Origin: Cyclobacteriaceae bacterium
GTDB lineage: Bacteria; Bacteroidota; Bacteroidia; Cytophagales; Cyclobacteriaceae
Reading direction: 5' to 3'
NCBI GenBank assembly: GCA_025350305.1
Contig: JANXYC010000144.1
Span: 1-47,238, forward strand
DNA length: 47,238 nt
In this document: piece by piece, positions 1 to 8,884 of the stretch
How the letters are laid out: every line of letters begins with the position of its first letter
Numbering within the stretch: the first letter of the stretch is position 1
Program-made: the position numbers and the translations under genes
The notes under the pieces: model-generated
What the model saw: only the letters and a program-made list of their open reading frames with translations
Told to the model about the DNA's origin: nothing
Databases searched by the model: none

Positions 1-184
1 CTCCTCCGGTCAATTGCGAATATGGAATGAAGTAGCCACTATTTTTCTGATAGCCATCATCATGCTGGCAAGTGTGAAGAGTAATATGAGTTTTGTCTGG
101 GGCCTCCTGGGATTAATCTTGTTTGCATCGGTCTTAATGACTGGCATAAAAATTTACAAGAGTGTTCGGGAGAATAAGAATTGA
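1..184 (+). CDS. HemJ/CopD-like membrane protein, C-terminal part (5' end outside window)
   Basis: This is an open frame from base 2 to a TGA at 182-184, with its start lying before the window. The last 60 residues contain the motif SGQLRIWNEVATIFL, a hydrophobic segment, then WGLLGLILF and a basic end (IKIYKSVRENK). This is the typical end of the CopD-like proteins of Bacteroidota, which are related to HemJ, the protoporphyrinogen IX oxidase that carries out the step before ferrochelatase in organisms lacking HemG and HemY. A HemJ role would complete the heme pathway encoded just downstream, and no hemG or hemY is visible in the window. The family match is by eye. The heme role is an inference from context, since CopD-like proteins can also be annotated as copper-related. 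Confidence 0.6.
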   Translation, partial: SSGQLRIWNEVATIFLIAIIMLASVKSNMSFVWGLLGLILFASVLMTGIKIYKSVRENKN

Positions 185-222
185 TGTAGTTATGGGCATC
201 TCTTCCATATAACACGGTTTCA

Positions 223-302
223 GAAAGCTTCAAAAACACCTTTTCATTGGCCTCATCCCACCTTCTCCGGAGGAGAAGAACTGAGGAGTTTTTGAAGCTT
301 TC
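223..302. repeat. Palindromic dispersed element, copy 1
   Basis: A perfect 15-bp inverted repeat, GAAAGCTTCAAAAAC at 223-237 and its complement at 288-302, encloses a core with a smaller hairpin (TTCTCC 263-268 with GGAGAA 272-277). The core CACCTTCTCCGGA and the right-arm GGAGTTTTT are shared with the element at 40987-41080, while the outer stem sequences differ between the two. This fits a REP- or MITE-like family without its own protein. The type is inferred; the repeat itself is read directly. Confidence 0.7.
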
Positions 303-445
303 CTTCGACACATTTCCCTGTTATTCTTTTTATCAAAGCCTTCTCCATGGGAACTTTGATATGGATAATTTGTTGAAGTTGAGCGTCAAATTGATAATCT
401 ATCAACAAATAGTCCAAATGGTTTCCTGATGATTGCGATAAGTGG

Positions 446-477
446 TTGATTTTTGGGGTGTTAAGTAAGTAGGTTTG
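446..477 (+). promoter_or_regulatory. Candidate Bacteroidota-type promoter for the lipoprotein at 527
   Basis: TTG at 446-448 is followed after 21 bases by TAGGTTTG at 470-477. This matches the TTG-N19-21-TAnnTTTG pattern known for the major sigma factor of Bacteroidota. Transcription would start near 484, about 43 bases before the start codon. Confidence 0.5.
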
Positions 478-526
478 CAATGAGATAGAGGTGTCAACTG
501 GTTTAAAAAATTAAAGAAACAATTTT

Positions 527-895
527 ATGAAAAACATCAAAAAATTACTCCCGTTAGTTTTTGTGATCGTGGCTATAAATATTATTAGTTGCCACAAAGA
601 TGAACAAAAAAAATCCAGCTATTGCGAAATGCCTACAGATGTTACATTTAAAAATGAAGTTGGGAGAATTTATTTGTATAACATTCAACAAAACAAATTC
701 TATTACATCGGGAGTCCGGATACACTGAAACGCAATGGTGGTTATATACCTTGTAATCCTTTATCACAAGATTTGATACCAGAAAGTGAGATAGGGGTGC
801 TAGTTATTTACAGCGGCATTGTCAAGCTCCAACGCTCTGCGGAAGAGCCGCTTTATTTTGGAATAGAAATTACAGAAATCAAAAAAGCAGACTAA
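527..895 (+). CDS. Small predicted lipoprotein, function unknown
   Basis: This gene encodes 122 residues. The N-terminus has a basic start, a hydrophobic stretch (LLPLVFVIVAINII) and the lipobox-like end IISC, so Cys22 is the likely lipid-modified residue and the protein should be anchored on the periplasmic side or at the cell surface. The mature part is short and polar with no motif that I recognise. A promoter-like sequence lies at 446-477. It sits between the HemJ-like gene and a frameshifted protease, with a 77-base gap to the latter, and need not belong to either. The start ATG directly precedes the signal sequence, which supports the chosen start. Function is unknown. Confidence 0.7.
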   Translation: MKNIKKLLPLVFVIVAINIISCHKDEQKKSSYCEMPTDVTFKNEVGRIYLYNIQQNKFYYIGSPDTLKRNGGYIPCNPLSQDLIPESEIGVLVIYSGIVKLQRSAEEPLYFGIEITEIKKAD

Positions 896-972
896 ATAAT
901 ATTCAAATTCTTCCAAAGGTATGTTCTCAAAAGAGTAAGACAACATCACATTTTGGTTTTTAACCAATTTCT

Positions 973-3025
973 ATGAAAAAATCCTTACTTCCGGCAATTT
1001 TCATATTATTCTTTCAACTGGGCCTTTTGGCACAAACCAATTTTCGGCCCGATTTAATAAAACTAAATACGATTGAGAATGATGAACTCCTTAAATCGCT
1101 CAAAGAGTTTAAGGTGATAAGCCTGGATACAAAGGTGTTAAATGCTCTTTGTAAAGGGGAGAAAAATAATATCGATTTTCAACTTCGCATTGAAAGCCAC
1201 AACTGGAATATAACGCTGGAAGAAAATGAGTTTAGGGACCCGAACCTCCAGGTAGTCGAAAATGACATAGCGGCTAATTTGCAATTCAACAAATGTCTTA
1301 CTTACAAAGGTTACTTGAACGGAAATACTAATCAGCCTGTGCGCCTTTTCATTGCTGAAGACATGCTCGAAGGATATGTGATGGATGAAACGGGCATGAT
1401 ATTTATTAAACTACTGTCAAAGATCATCAAGAACTATCCACACAAAGATCATTATGTAATTTTTAACAGCAAAGATATTATTGATGATCCTTCCATAAGG
1501 GCTTGTGGTATTGAAGAGGCAAAATCTATAAAAAATGTGATTGAAAACCCGAAAAGTGTAGTTGGCGGGCGTGCCACTACTTCCTGTCTTGTTTTAGAAA
1601 TAGCTACCGAAGCCGATTTTGAATTTTACCAAGCAAACGGATCAAATGTAACGACAGCCAATAACAATATTCTTGCCGTCCTTAACCAGGTAGAAGGTGT
1701 CTATCAAACCACTTTCAACATAAGATTTCTGATTACTTATCAAAGTGTTTGGTCGCGTTCTAGTGATCCGTACAGCGCAGTTGGTAGTGCGAATGTTGTT
1801 GATGAGTTGGCTAACTGGTGGGAAGCTAGAAGAAGCTATGTCAACAGGGATGTTGTACATTTTTTCTCTGCTAAGACCGGGCACACTGTAAGGGGAGCTG
1901 CAAAAGCGATTGGGGCTATTTGCGACAATATTGCCAACAGCTATGCTTTTGTAGCTACTAAATCCATCTGGGTTTATAGTTAATCAGGTTACTACCACGG
2001 CACACGAAATAGGTCATTTATTTGGGGCTGTTCATCCTAATTCTAATTCAGATTCTTGCACACCGACCCCCACGATAATGTGTGTAGTCATAGGTGGTGT
2101 GGATAATAGGGCTTTTCAATTCTCAACTTTTTCACAGGATGAAATAAACACATGGATTAATCTCCTTAATAACTGTTTACGAGATGTACTTAGCGTAAGT
2201 ATTTCAGGAGCAGAGCCAGTATGTTCAGGAGGTCAATTTTCAGTTACCCCTTTACCCGCAGGTTCAAGTATAACATCGTGGATTTCCGATAATTTAAATG
2301 GGTTAACTGTGACAACGGGAGGTTATGCTACTAGACTGAATAATTTCAGTGGTGGCGTTAACTTGACAGCTTCTGGCAATTATGGTTCTAGTGGCTGTAC
2401 TTTTACTTCCACTAAACAAGTTTTCGTTGGGTCACCCTTAGCTGATAATAGCACTTTAATTTATCCAAATGGTGGAAGAGCCGTTGATCCCGTTACATTG
2501 CTTCCAAACACTGTTTACCAATTTAATTCTGACTTAGTGCTTGGTGCGTCTTCCTTCACATGGATTCTTCCATCCGGGTTCTCATTCGTTAGTGGACAAG
2601 GTACTTCAAATCCGGGCATACGCACGTCAGCGACTTATGGCAACTATACCCTTTATTGTACTGCCGACAACGCATGTGGCTCCAACTGGACGCATAGTCT
2701 TGGTATAATAATCGATGGCTCCTGCATTGTCTGCCCTAGAATTGCTCAGGACGATAAACCACCAGCTGCTGAAACCTTTGCCAAAATTGCTTTGTATCCA
2801 AATCCTGTAAGTACTGAGCTTAATATCCGCTTGACGGCTCCAGCAGAACAAGAAGGTGAACTTTCTCTCATAGATCTCTACGGCAATATTAAAAGGCAGG
2901 GAATTATCCAAAAGGGCACACAATGGATAACCCTCGGAACAAGCGACCTGTTTCCTGGAATGTATGTTATCAAAATAAATGATGGGTCTAAAGAATATTA
3001 TCGAAAAGTGCTGGTTCAACATTAA
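973..3025 (+). pseudogene. Secreted reprolysin-like zinc metalloprotease with type IX sorting domain, frameshifted
   Basis: Two frames together make one gene. The first (973-1983) starts with a signal peptide (LLPAIFILFFQLGLLAQ) and runs through a propeptide-like region into a metzincin-type catalytic domain, ending abruptly at a TAA. The next frame (+1) is open from 1955 and carries the zinc site HEIGHLFGAVH at 2003-2035, then reaches 3025. The C-terminus (YPNPVSTELNI ... GMYVIKI ... YYRKVLVQ) is a type IX secretion sorting domain, which sends proteins across the outer membrane of Bacteroidota. The shift lies between about 1949 and 1980; one extra base in the first frame explains it. Without repair the product would lack the zinc site. 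It may be a true pseudogene or a sequencing error. The gene converges on hemL with only three bases between the stop codons. Confidence 0.8.
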
Positions 3026-3028
3026 CGA

Positions 3029-4312
3029 TCAAAAGTTCGCCGAACCGGCAGCCTTAATAGTATGGTCCAAATCATCGTTCGTCAGGGAATCAGACAAAAA
3101 CCAGGACTCAAAAGGAGAAGGTGGAAGATAAACTCCATTCTCTAACATCCCATGAAAGAATTTTTTAAAGGTGCCGTTGTTACCAGCGGTCGCGGATTTG
3201 AAATCGGTAACTTCTTCCTTACAAAAATGCACACTGATCATGGAGCCGAGCCGGTTGATGTTATACGATAATCCTTTCTTACTGAGCGCTTCCTTCAAAC
3301 CTTTTTCAAGATATGCTGTCTTTTTTTCAAGCTCTTTATAAATACCTGGGTTCTCCTTTAATATGGAAAGTGTGGTAAACCCGGCGATCATCGCCAATGG
3401 ATTTCCGGAGAGTGTTCCGGCCTGGTACACGTCACCCAACGGGGCAATTTTATTCATGATTTCCCGCTTCCCGCCAAATGCACCCACCGGCAAACCACCG
3501 CCAATAATTTTTCCAAACGTAACAAGGTCGGCTTGAATACCATAAATTTCCTGCGCTCCACCAGGTGCCAGCCGGAAACCTGTCATCACTTCATCAAAGA
3601 TCAATACACTGCCAACGCGATCGCAAAGTGAACGCAAATGCTGGAGATAGCCGGGCTTGGGAAGCACACAGCCCATATTCCCGGCCACGGGCTCGACAAT
3701 GATCGCAGCCAGTTCACTTTTGTTTTGATCCACCAGTCGCTCGACTTCTTCAAAGTTGTTAAATGAGGCAACCAATGTATCATCGGTAACAGCAGCGGGA
3801 ATTCCGGCATTTACTTTGATATTCAACGTAGCAACTCCGCTTCCTGCCTTTTTCAAAAAAGCATCGTTGTGTCCATGATAGTGTCCCTCGAATTTGATGA
3901 ACTTCGACCGGTTGGTATAACCCCTGGCCAATCGCAATGCCGACATGCAAGCTTCTGTTCCCGAATTAACAAACCTGATCATATCCAAACCCGGCACCAT
4001 GCTGATGATCAGTTTTGCCATGTCAGTTTCTTGCAGGGTAGGCGTACCAAATGAAACCGCCTTATCTGCCTGCTCTTTTATTGCTTCAATAACCTTCGGA
4101 TGACCATGACCAAGAATCATCGGACCCCAGGAATTAATGTAGTCGATGTACCGGTTGCCATCAGCATCAAACAGATAAGCTCCTTTGGCAGTTTCCATAA
4201 ACAGAGGAGTACCTCCTACTTGTTTAAATGCCCTCACGGGTGAGTTAACGCCTCCCGGAATTACCTTCTGCGCTTCGGCGAATAATTGTTCGCTGTTGGT
4301 TGTCTTGATCAA
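3029..4312 (-). CDS. hemL: Glutamate-1-semialdehyde 2,1-aminomutase
   Basis: HemL converts glutamate-1-semialdehyde to 5-aminolevulinate in the cytosol, the second step of the C5 heme pathway. The 427-residue protein has the usual length of the family. It begins with the conserved [23 protein letters not shown] region, has the PLP-contacting IFDEV at 238-242 and the Schiff-base lysine at 268 in [14 protein letters not shown]. The start codon is TTG at 4310-4312: there is no upstream in-frame ATG, and the first internal ATG would remove conserved residues. It is the last gene of the hem operon, 33 bases after hemB, and ends three bases from the convergent protease gene. Confidence 0.96.
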   Translation of the reverse strand: MIKTTNSEQLFAEAQKVIPGGVNSPVRAFKQVGGTPLFMETAKGAYLFDADGNRYIDYINSWGPMILGHGHPKVIEAIKEQADKAVSFGTPTLQETDMAKLIISMVPGLDMIRFVNSGTEACMSALRLARGYTNRSKFIKFEGHYHGHNDAFLKKAGSGVATLNIKVNAGIPAAVTDDTLVASFNNFEEVERLVDQNKSELAAIIVEPVAGNMGCVLPKPGYLQHLRSLCDRVGSVLIFDEVMTGFRLAPGGAQEIYGIQADLVTFGKIIGGGLPVGAFGGKREIMNKIAPLGDVYQAGTLSGNPLAMIAGFTTLSILKENPGIYKELEKKTAYLEKGLKEALSKKGLSYNINRLGSMISVHFCKEEVTDFKSATAGNNGTFKKFFHGMLENGVYLPPSPFESWFLSDSLTNDDLDHTIKAAGSANF

Positions 4313-4345
4313 GATTGATGGATTAAAGGATGAACAGGATTGAGA

Positions 4346-5320
4346 TCAGGAAATCATTTTGGCAAAATCTTTGGCAAAGTAACTGGCGATAACATCTGCT
4401 CCGGCTCTTCGAATCGCGATCAGGGATTCCAGCATCGCCTGCTTCTCATCGAGCCATCCGTTTGCTGCTGCTGCCTTGATCATCGAGTACTCGCCAGATA
4501 CCTGGTAGGCCGCCACCGGAACATGCACATGATTCTTTACAGCCCGAATTATATCCAAATAGGCGCCGGCAGGTTTGATCATGACGATATCAGCACCTTC
4601 TTCAATGTCAAGTTCAACTTCCTTTAAAGCCTCACCGCTGTTGCGGAAATCCATTTGATACGTCTTCTTGTCGCCAAAACCAGGCGCGCTGTCCAGTGCA
4701 TCGCGAAAGGGTCCGTAAAAACTGGAAGCATACTTCGCGGCGTAGGACAAAATACCCGTGCGTTCAAACCCTGCTTCATCAAGCTTTTCGCGAATCGCTC
4801 TTACCCGTCCATCCATCATATCGGATGGTGCGGCAAAATCGGCGCCTGCCTGGGCATGCGATACCGCCATCTTAGACAATACTTCAACGCTGACATCATT
4901 CACAATTTCCTTGCCCATTACAATCCCATCATGGCCATAAATAGAATAAGGGTCCAGTGCCACGTCGGTCATCACGATCATTTCAGGATCCAATTCCTTG
5001 ATATAACGTATGGACTTTTGCATCAGGCCATGCGGATTCAATGCCTCTTTGCCTTCGTTATCTTTCAGAGCGTCGGGCACTTTAACAAATAGCAATACGG
5101 ACCTTAGCCCAAGGCTCCTTAACTCTAAAATTTCATCTTTTAACATATCCAGGCTTAGGCGAAAATAACCGGGCATGGAAGGGATCGGTTCTTTTTTATT
5201 TTTCCCGTCGGATATAAAAAGAGGAACAATGAAATGGTCCGGGGTCAAGGTAGTCTCTGCTACCAGGTTTCGAACCGCTTCGCCGGAACGAAGTCTGCGG
5301 TACCGTTTAGTTATTTTCAT
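4346..5320 (-). CDS. hemB: Porphobilinogen synthase (5-aminolevulinate dehydratase)
   Basis: HemB joins two molecules of 5-aminolevulinate into porphobilinogen. The 324-residue sequence shows both active-site lysines, Lys196 in SYAAKYASSFYGPF and Lys249 in VMIKPAGAY. At the metal site, residues 119-132 read DVALDPYSIYGHDG, with aspartates in place of the three cysteines of zinc enzymes, so this is the magnesium-type enzyme as in Pseudomonas (family knowledge). The downstream DFAAPSDMMDGRV is also conserved. The start ATG lies one base from the stop of hemF, consistent with translational coupling. Confidence 0.96.
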   Translation of the reverse strand: MKITKRYRRLRSGEAVRNLVAETTLTPDHFIVPLFISDGKNKKEPIPSMPGYFRLSLDMLKDEILELRSLGLRSVLLFVKVPDALKDNEGKEALNPHGLMQKSIRYIKELDPEMIVMTDVALDPYSIYGHDGIVMGKEIVNDVSVEVLSKMAVSHAQAGADFAAPSDMMDGRVRAIREKLDEAGFERTGILSYAAKYASSFYGPFRDALDSAPGFGDKKTYQMDFRNSGEALKEVELDIEEGADIVMIKPAGAYLDIIRAVKNHVHVPVAAYQVSGEYSMIKAAAANGWLDEKQAMLESLIAIRRAGADVIASYFAKDFAKMIS

Positions 5321-5321
5321 A

Positions 5322-6233
5322 TTAACACCAATTTTTGGGATTTTTTAATACTTCGATCAGTTTCGATTCCGGTGAATCGGAATCCGGTTGATCATGATAG
5401 TCAAAGCGCACCCGGGGAGGAAGGCTCATCAAAATACTTTCTGTTCGTCCGTTTGATTTCAGGCCAAAGATCGTGCCCCGGTCGTGCAATAAATTGAACT
5501 CTACGTAGCGCCCCCTCCTCACGTGTTGCCAGTGAGTTTGCTGTTCCCCGTAAGGAAGTGATTTTCTCCTCCTGACAATCGGCAGGTAAGCCTCCAGTAA
5601 GGCGTCGCCGCACGTTTTCGAAAAACTAAAAAGAAATTCTTCGGAGTATTTTGAATTGGGTCGGATATAGTCATAAAAAATTCCGCCTACTCCTCTCCGT
5701 TCGTTGCCGCGATGTACGTTGTTAAAATATTCATCGCATTGTTTTTTAAACTCGGGATAAAAGTGAGGATCGAATTGATCGCATGCCTTCTTAAAATTCA
5801 AATGGAAGTGGACCGCATCTTCTTCAAAAAGATAATAGGGCGTGAGATCAGCACCTCCGCCAAACCAGGCATCCATTCTTTTCTCTTGTTCATCGTACAA
5901 TTCAAAATACCGGAAGTTAGCATGCGTCGTAGGGACCATCGGGCTTAGCGGATGTATCACAAGCGAAATGCCTGTTGCAAAAAAATAAGCGCCATTTGTG
6001 TTGAGCTGCTTCGCCACGGCGGGTGTAACCGTACCATGGACCGCAGATCGACTGACCCCCGCTTTTTCAAATACCTTTCCTTCCGACAAAATACGGCTTA
6101 CTCCGCCACCACCACCTTCACGCTCCCATTTGTCTTCTTTAAATCTGCCAACGCCATCGACCTCTTCCAGCGCGAGACAAATTTTATCCTGCAAGCCGGT
6201 GATGTATCGGACAAACTCTTCTTTCAAAATCAT
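5322..6233 (-). CDS. hemF: Oxygen-dependent coproporphyrinogen III oxidase
   Basis: HemF uses molecular oxygen to decarboxylate two propionates of coproporphyrinogen III, giving protoporphyrinogen IX. The protein has 303 residues, normal for the family. It shows the conserved glycine-rich WEREGGGGGVSRIL near residues 36-50, SPMVPTTHANFRYFE, and WFGGGADLTPYY at 123-134, followed by RGVGGIFYDY. Its start overlaps the end of hemE by four bases (ATGA), and hemB follows after one base. Use of the oxygen-dependent enzyme suggests aerobic growth; no hemN is seen in the window. Confidence 0.96.
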   Translation of the reverse strand: MILKEEFVRYITGLQDKICLALEEVDGVGRFKEDKWEREGGGGGVSRILSEGKVFEKAGVSRSAVHGTVTPAVAKQLNTNGAYFFATGISLVIHPLSPMVPTTHANFRYFELYDEQEKRMDAWFGGGADLTPYYLFEEDAVHFHLNFKKACDQFDPHFYPEFKKQCDEYFNNVHRGNERRGVGGIFYDYIRPNSKYSEEFLFSFSKTCGDALLEAYLPIVRRRKSLPYGEQQTHWQHVRRGRYVEFNLLHDRGTIFGLKSNGRTESILMSLPPRVRFDYHDQPDSDSPESKLIEVLKNPKNWC

Positions 6234-7264
6234 GGTCTGAAATTCTTGACAGTGTCAACAAATGCCTTTGCATTTTCAAACGGAGTCTGTGGCAACACTC
6301 CGTGCCCCAGGTTAGCGATGTGGTTTCCTTTGCCAAACGCTTTCATCATGGCAATAGTTTCCTTCTCCACATGCTGCCGGGGGCCTAACAATACAATCGG
6401 ATCAAGATTGCCTTGAAGAACCGATGCGCCGGCAACTTGCCTGGCAAACGAAGGATGAATTGTCCAGTCGAGTCCCAGTGCAGCAGCGCCGGTGCTTTGC
6501 AGTTCAGCCAGCGCATACCAGCATCCTTTTGCAAAAAGAATCACCGGCACCTGAGGTTGAATGGCCTTGACCATTTTATCCAGATAAGGAAGTGAAAATA
6601 TCTTATAATCAGAGGGTGACAATAATCCTCCCCATGAATCAAAGATTTGCAAGGTATCGACACCCGCTTTGATCTGCATGTTGAGATAGGTAATGCTTGC
6701 CTCCGTAATTTTATCAAGAAGCAACGATGCCAACTCCGGGTATTCGTAACAAAACTGTTTTGCTTTCGCGAAATCCTTTGATCCTTTTCCTTCCACCATA
6801 TAGCACAACAACGTCCAGGGCGATCCGCAAAATCCGATTAGCGGAACCTCGTTTTCGAGCGCCTCTTTAACTGCCCGGGTAGCGGGTATCGCATACGCCA
6901 GCACTTCCTCCGTGCGGGTGGGATCCAATTTTGAAATTTGTTGCTGACTTCGGATTGGGACAGGCAGGATGGGCCCTTTGCCTTCCTGCATTTCGACATC
7001 TACCCCGAGTGCTTGTGCGATTACAAGAATATCAGAAAAAAGAATGGCGGCATCTACGCCAACTTGTTTCACCGGCATCACAGTAATTTCTGCTGCCAGT
7101 TGTGGATTCCGCACACGTTCAAAGAAGGAATACTTTTCGCGAAGCAATCGATAGTCCGGCAAATACCGGCCAGCCTGTCGCATGAACCACACAGGGGTGC
7201 GTTCTGTCTTTTCTTTTCGCAGCGTTCTTAACAAGAGATCGTTTTTCATTCGCTTTTTAATCAA
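6230..7264 (-). CDS. hemE: Uroporphyrinogen decarboxylase
   Basis: HemE removes four acetate carboxyls from uroporphyrinogen III to give coproporphyrinogen III. The 344-residue product carries the family signature VWFMRQAGRYLPDY at 25-38 and the later GFCGSPWTLLCYMVEG, with the conserved aspartate in FSDILV. The start at 7264 overlaps the stop of hemD by four bases; an internal ATG at codon 6 is also possible because conservation begins after it. The ATGA overlaps on both sides show tight translational coupling with hemD and hemF. Confidence 0.96.
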   Translation of the reverse strand: MIKKRMKNDLLLRTLRKEKTERTPVWFMRQAGRYLPDYRLLREKYSFFERVRNPQLAAEITVMPVKQVGVDAAILFSDILVIAQALGVDVEMQEGKGPILPVPIRSQQQISKLDPTRTEEVLAYAIPATRAVKEALENEVPLIGFCGSPWTLLCYMVEGKGSKDFAKAKQFCYEYPELASLLLDKITEASITYLNMQIKAGVDTLQIFDSWGGLLSPSDYKIFSLPYLDKMVKAIQPQVPVILFAKGCWYALAELQSTGAAALGLDWTIHPSFARQVAGASVLQGNLDPIVLLGPRQHVEKETIAMMKAFGKGNHIANLGHGVLPQTPFENAKAFVDTVKNFRP

Positions 7265-7926
7265 AACTTCTGGGTGATTTTACTATCATGAAATTCTGTG
7301 AGTAAAATTTTACTATCTGGATACGAAGGGCAAAAGGTATTGAAGATCCCATGTTCGTTCAGATAAGAAACCGTCGTCGGACCGATGCAGGCAAAAATGG
7401 TTTGATCGGAAAATGCATTATTCTTCATCAAACTTTCGACAGCGCGTGGACTAAAGACAAAAGCTACATCATATAATTTTTCAAGTATTGGAAATGTAAG
7501 CCGGCTCTCATGCGTGATCACCTTTTCAATAGTAACGGGACGACCTTTTAATCCCATTTCTAACTCATCCCGGTGATGGTCGCCACAAAAGTAAAGCACG
7601 TGTCGAATGTTTTGATGGCTTACCTCCAATACAAGCGCTTTCATATTTTCAAAACACTTTATTTCAGATTTTACTCCAATTTTTTTTAGTTCATCCGACA
7701 TCCAGCTACCAATACAATAGATGGCCCCCGGCGCCAGATAGCTAAATGTTTGAACGGTGTGCCAGGAATTGCGGCTTGAAATAATCCATGCATCACTCGC
7801 CTGCGGTACTGATTTTACTTTGACAGGAGCTATGTTCAAGGCTTCGATCACGTCATAGTGCCAGCCCCAGAATTTGATTAAATCCAGATTGGATGAAGAG
7901 AGTTTCTTTGTGATTACGGCATTCAC
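7261..7926 (-). CDS. hemD: Uroporphyrinogen-III synthase
   Basis: HemD closes hydroxymethylbilane to uroporphyrinogen III with inversion of ring D. The sequence (221 residues) is divergent, as is usual for this family. The pattern still fits: a first half with DAWIISSRNSWHTV, the alternating strand-helix order of two Rossmann-like domains, and the second-half signatures FVFSPRAVESL and IFACIGPTTVSYL. Its position between hemC and hemE supports the call. It overlaps hemE by four bases and follows hemC after 31 bases. Confidence 0.88.
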   Translation of the reverse strand: MNAVITKKLSSSNLDLIKFWGWHYDVIEALNIAPVKVKSVPQASDAWIISSRNSWHTVQTFSYLAPGAIYCIGSWMSDELKKIGVKSEIKCFENMKALVLEVSHQNIRHVLYFCGDHHRDELEMGLKGRPVTIEKVITHESRLTFPILEKLYDVAFVFSPRAVESLMKNNAFSDQTIFACIGPTTVSYLNEHGIFNTFCPSYPDSKILLTEFHDSKITQKF

Positions 7927-7957
7927 GCTTTTATTTCAAGATTAGTAACAAGGTGAG

Positions 7958-8884
7958 CTAACTTCTGTTCAACTTCCTGAAGCCTTCCAAAATCATTCTT
8001 CCTTTGTCTGAGCCTCTCACCTCTTCTGCGGCTCGTTTACCCATTGATTTCCAATCCTCTTTCCTGGATTGCAACTCAACTTTCATTTCCTGTGTACCAT
8101 CGACGCTGTGGACTGCTCCAATGAAATGAATTCCATCATTTTCAAAATTAACCAACGCGCTGATCGGCACCGAGCACCCCCCCTCAAGATGATAGAGAAA
8201 ATTTCGCTCTATCATGACTCCCATCTCGGAGGCCTCGTGACTGATCTTTCGACATTCGTTGTAAACACTATGATCGTTTTTCCGACAAACTACCGCAATG
8301 GCTCCCTGTGCCGGAGCAGGGACCATCCACTCCAGAACTGAAGAATTTTCCGGCAATAAACCCAATCGTTCCAGTCCTGCTTTTGCGAAGATGATTCCAT
8401 CCCATCTTTCTTCTTTAAATTTTCTCAACCGCGTTTCTACATTACCTCGTACGTTCACCAGCGAATGAGTTGGGAACCGATGAAGCCACTGACTTCTCCT
8501 GCGGATGCTGCTCGTAGCAATAATCGCTTCCCTCGCCTGTGAAGGCTCGAATCCAGTCTTATAAATTAAGACGTCGTGATAACTGGCACGCGGTAAAACT
8601 GCAGCGATGGCTAATCCCTCTGGCAGGATTGTTGGAACATCCTTTAAAGAATGTACTGCAAGGTCCGCTTGGTTACTGAGCAACGCACCGTCAAGCTCTT
8701 TTGTGAAAACACCTTGTACACCCAGGGCATAAATCGGGCTGACAAGGTTGATATCACCTAATGTCTTAAGCGGAATAAGCCGCGATGGGTAGCCAAGAGA
8801 CGCCAGCTGTTCCTTCACAACATTGGTTTGCCATAAAGCAAGCGTGCTGTCGCGGGAGACTATTCTCAGGATTGGCGATGACAT
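7958..8884 (-). CDS. hemC: Porphobilinogen deaminase (hydroxymethylbilane synthase)
   Basis: HemC polymerises four porphobilinogens into hydroxymethylbilane. The 308-residue protein begins ILRIVSRDSTLALWQ, has HSLKDVPT at 78-85 with the catalytic aspartate, the arginine-rich TSSIRRRSQWL and NVRGNVETRL, and Cys237 in LEGGCSVPISA, the residue that binds the dipyrromethane cofactor. The start at 8884 is set by this conserved N-terminus. The upstream hemA frame, as read, runs 119 bases into hemC in another frame, which is unusual within this operon. Confidence 0.96.
   Translation of the reverse strand: MSSPILRIVSRDSTLALWQTNVVKEQLASLGYPSRLIPLKTLGDINLVSPIYALGVQGVFTKELDGALLSNQADLAVHSLKDVPTILPEGLAIAAVLPRASYHDVLIYKTGFEPSQAREAIIATSSIRRRSQWLHRFPTHSLVNVRGNVETRLRKFKEERWDGIIFAKAGLERLGLLPENSSVLEWMVPAPAQGAIAVVCRKNDHSVYNECRKISHEASEMGVMIERNFLYHLEGGCSVPISALVNFENDGIHFIGAVHSVDGTQEMKVELQSRKEDWKSMGKRAAEEVRGSDKGRMILEGFRKLNRS

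Larger units (their letters stand above)
185..526. other. Intergenic region with a palindromic element and a promoter
   Basis: This 342-base gap holds no convincing gene; short open frames across it run through a palindrome. It contains the palindromic element at 223-302 and a candidate promoter at 446-477, both listed separately. The bases 194-203 (GGGCATCTCT) match the ends of two related elements elsewhere in the window. Confidence 0.6.

Noticed and set aside
60-480. Small open frames on both strands around the first palindrome
   Set aside because: They read through an inverted repeat and show no family features; the true frame at the left edge is the HemJ/CopD-like one ending at 184.
4655-5092. 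Plus-strand open frame opposite hemB
   Set aside because: It lies fully inside a well supported gene on the other strand and has no protein features.
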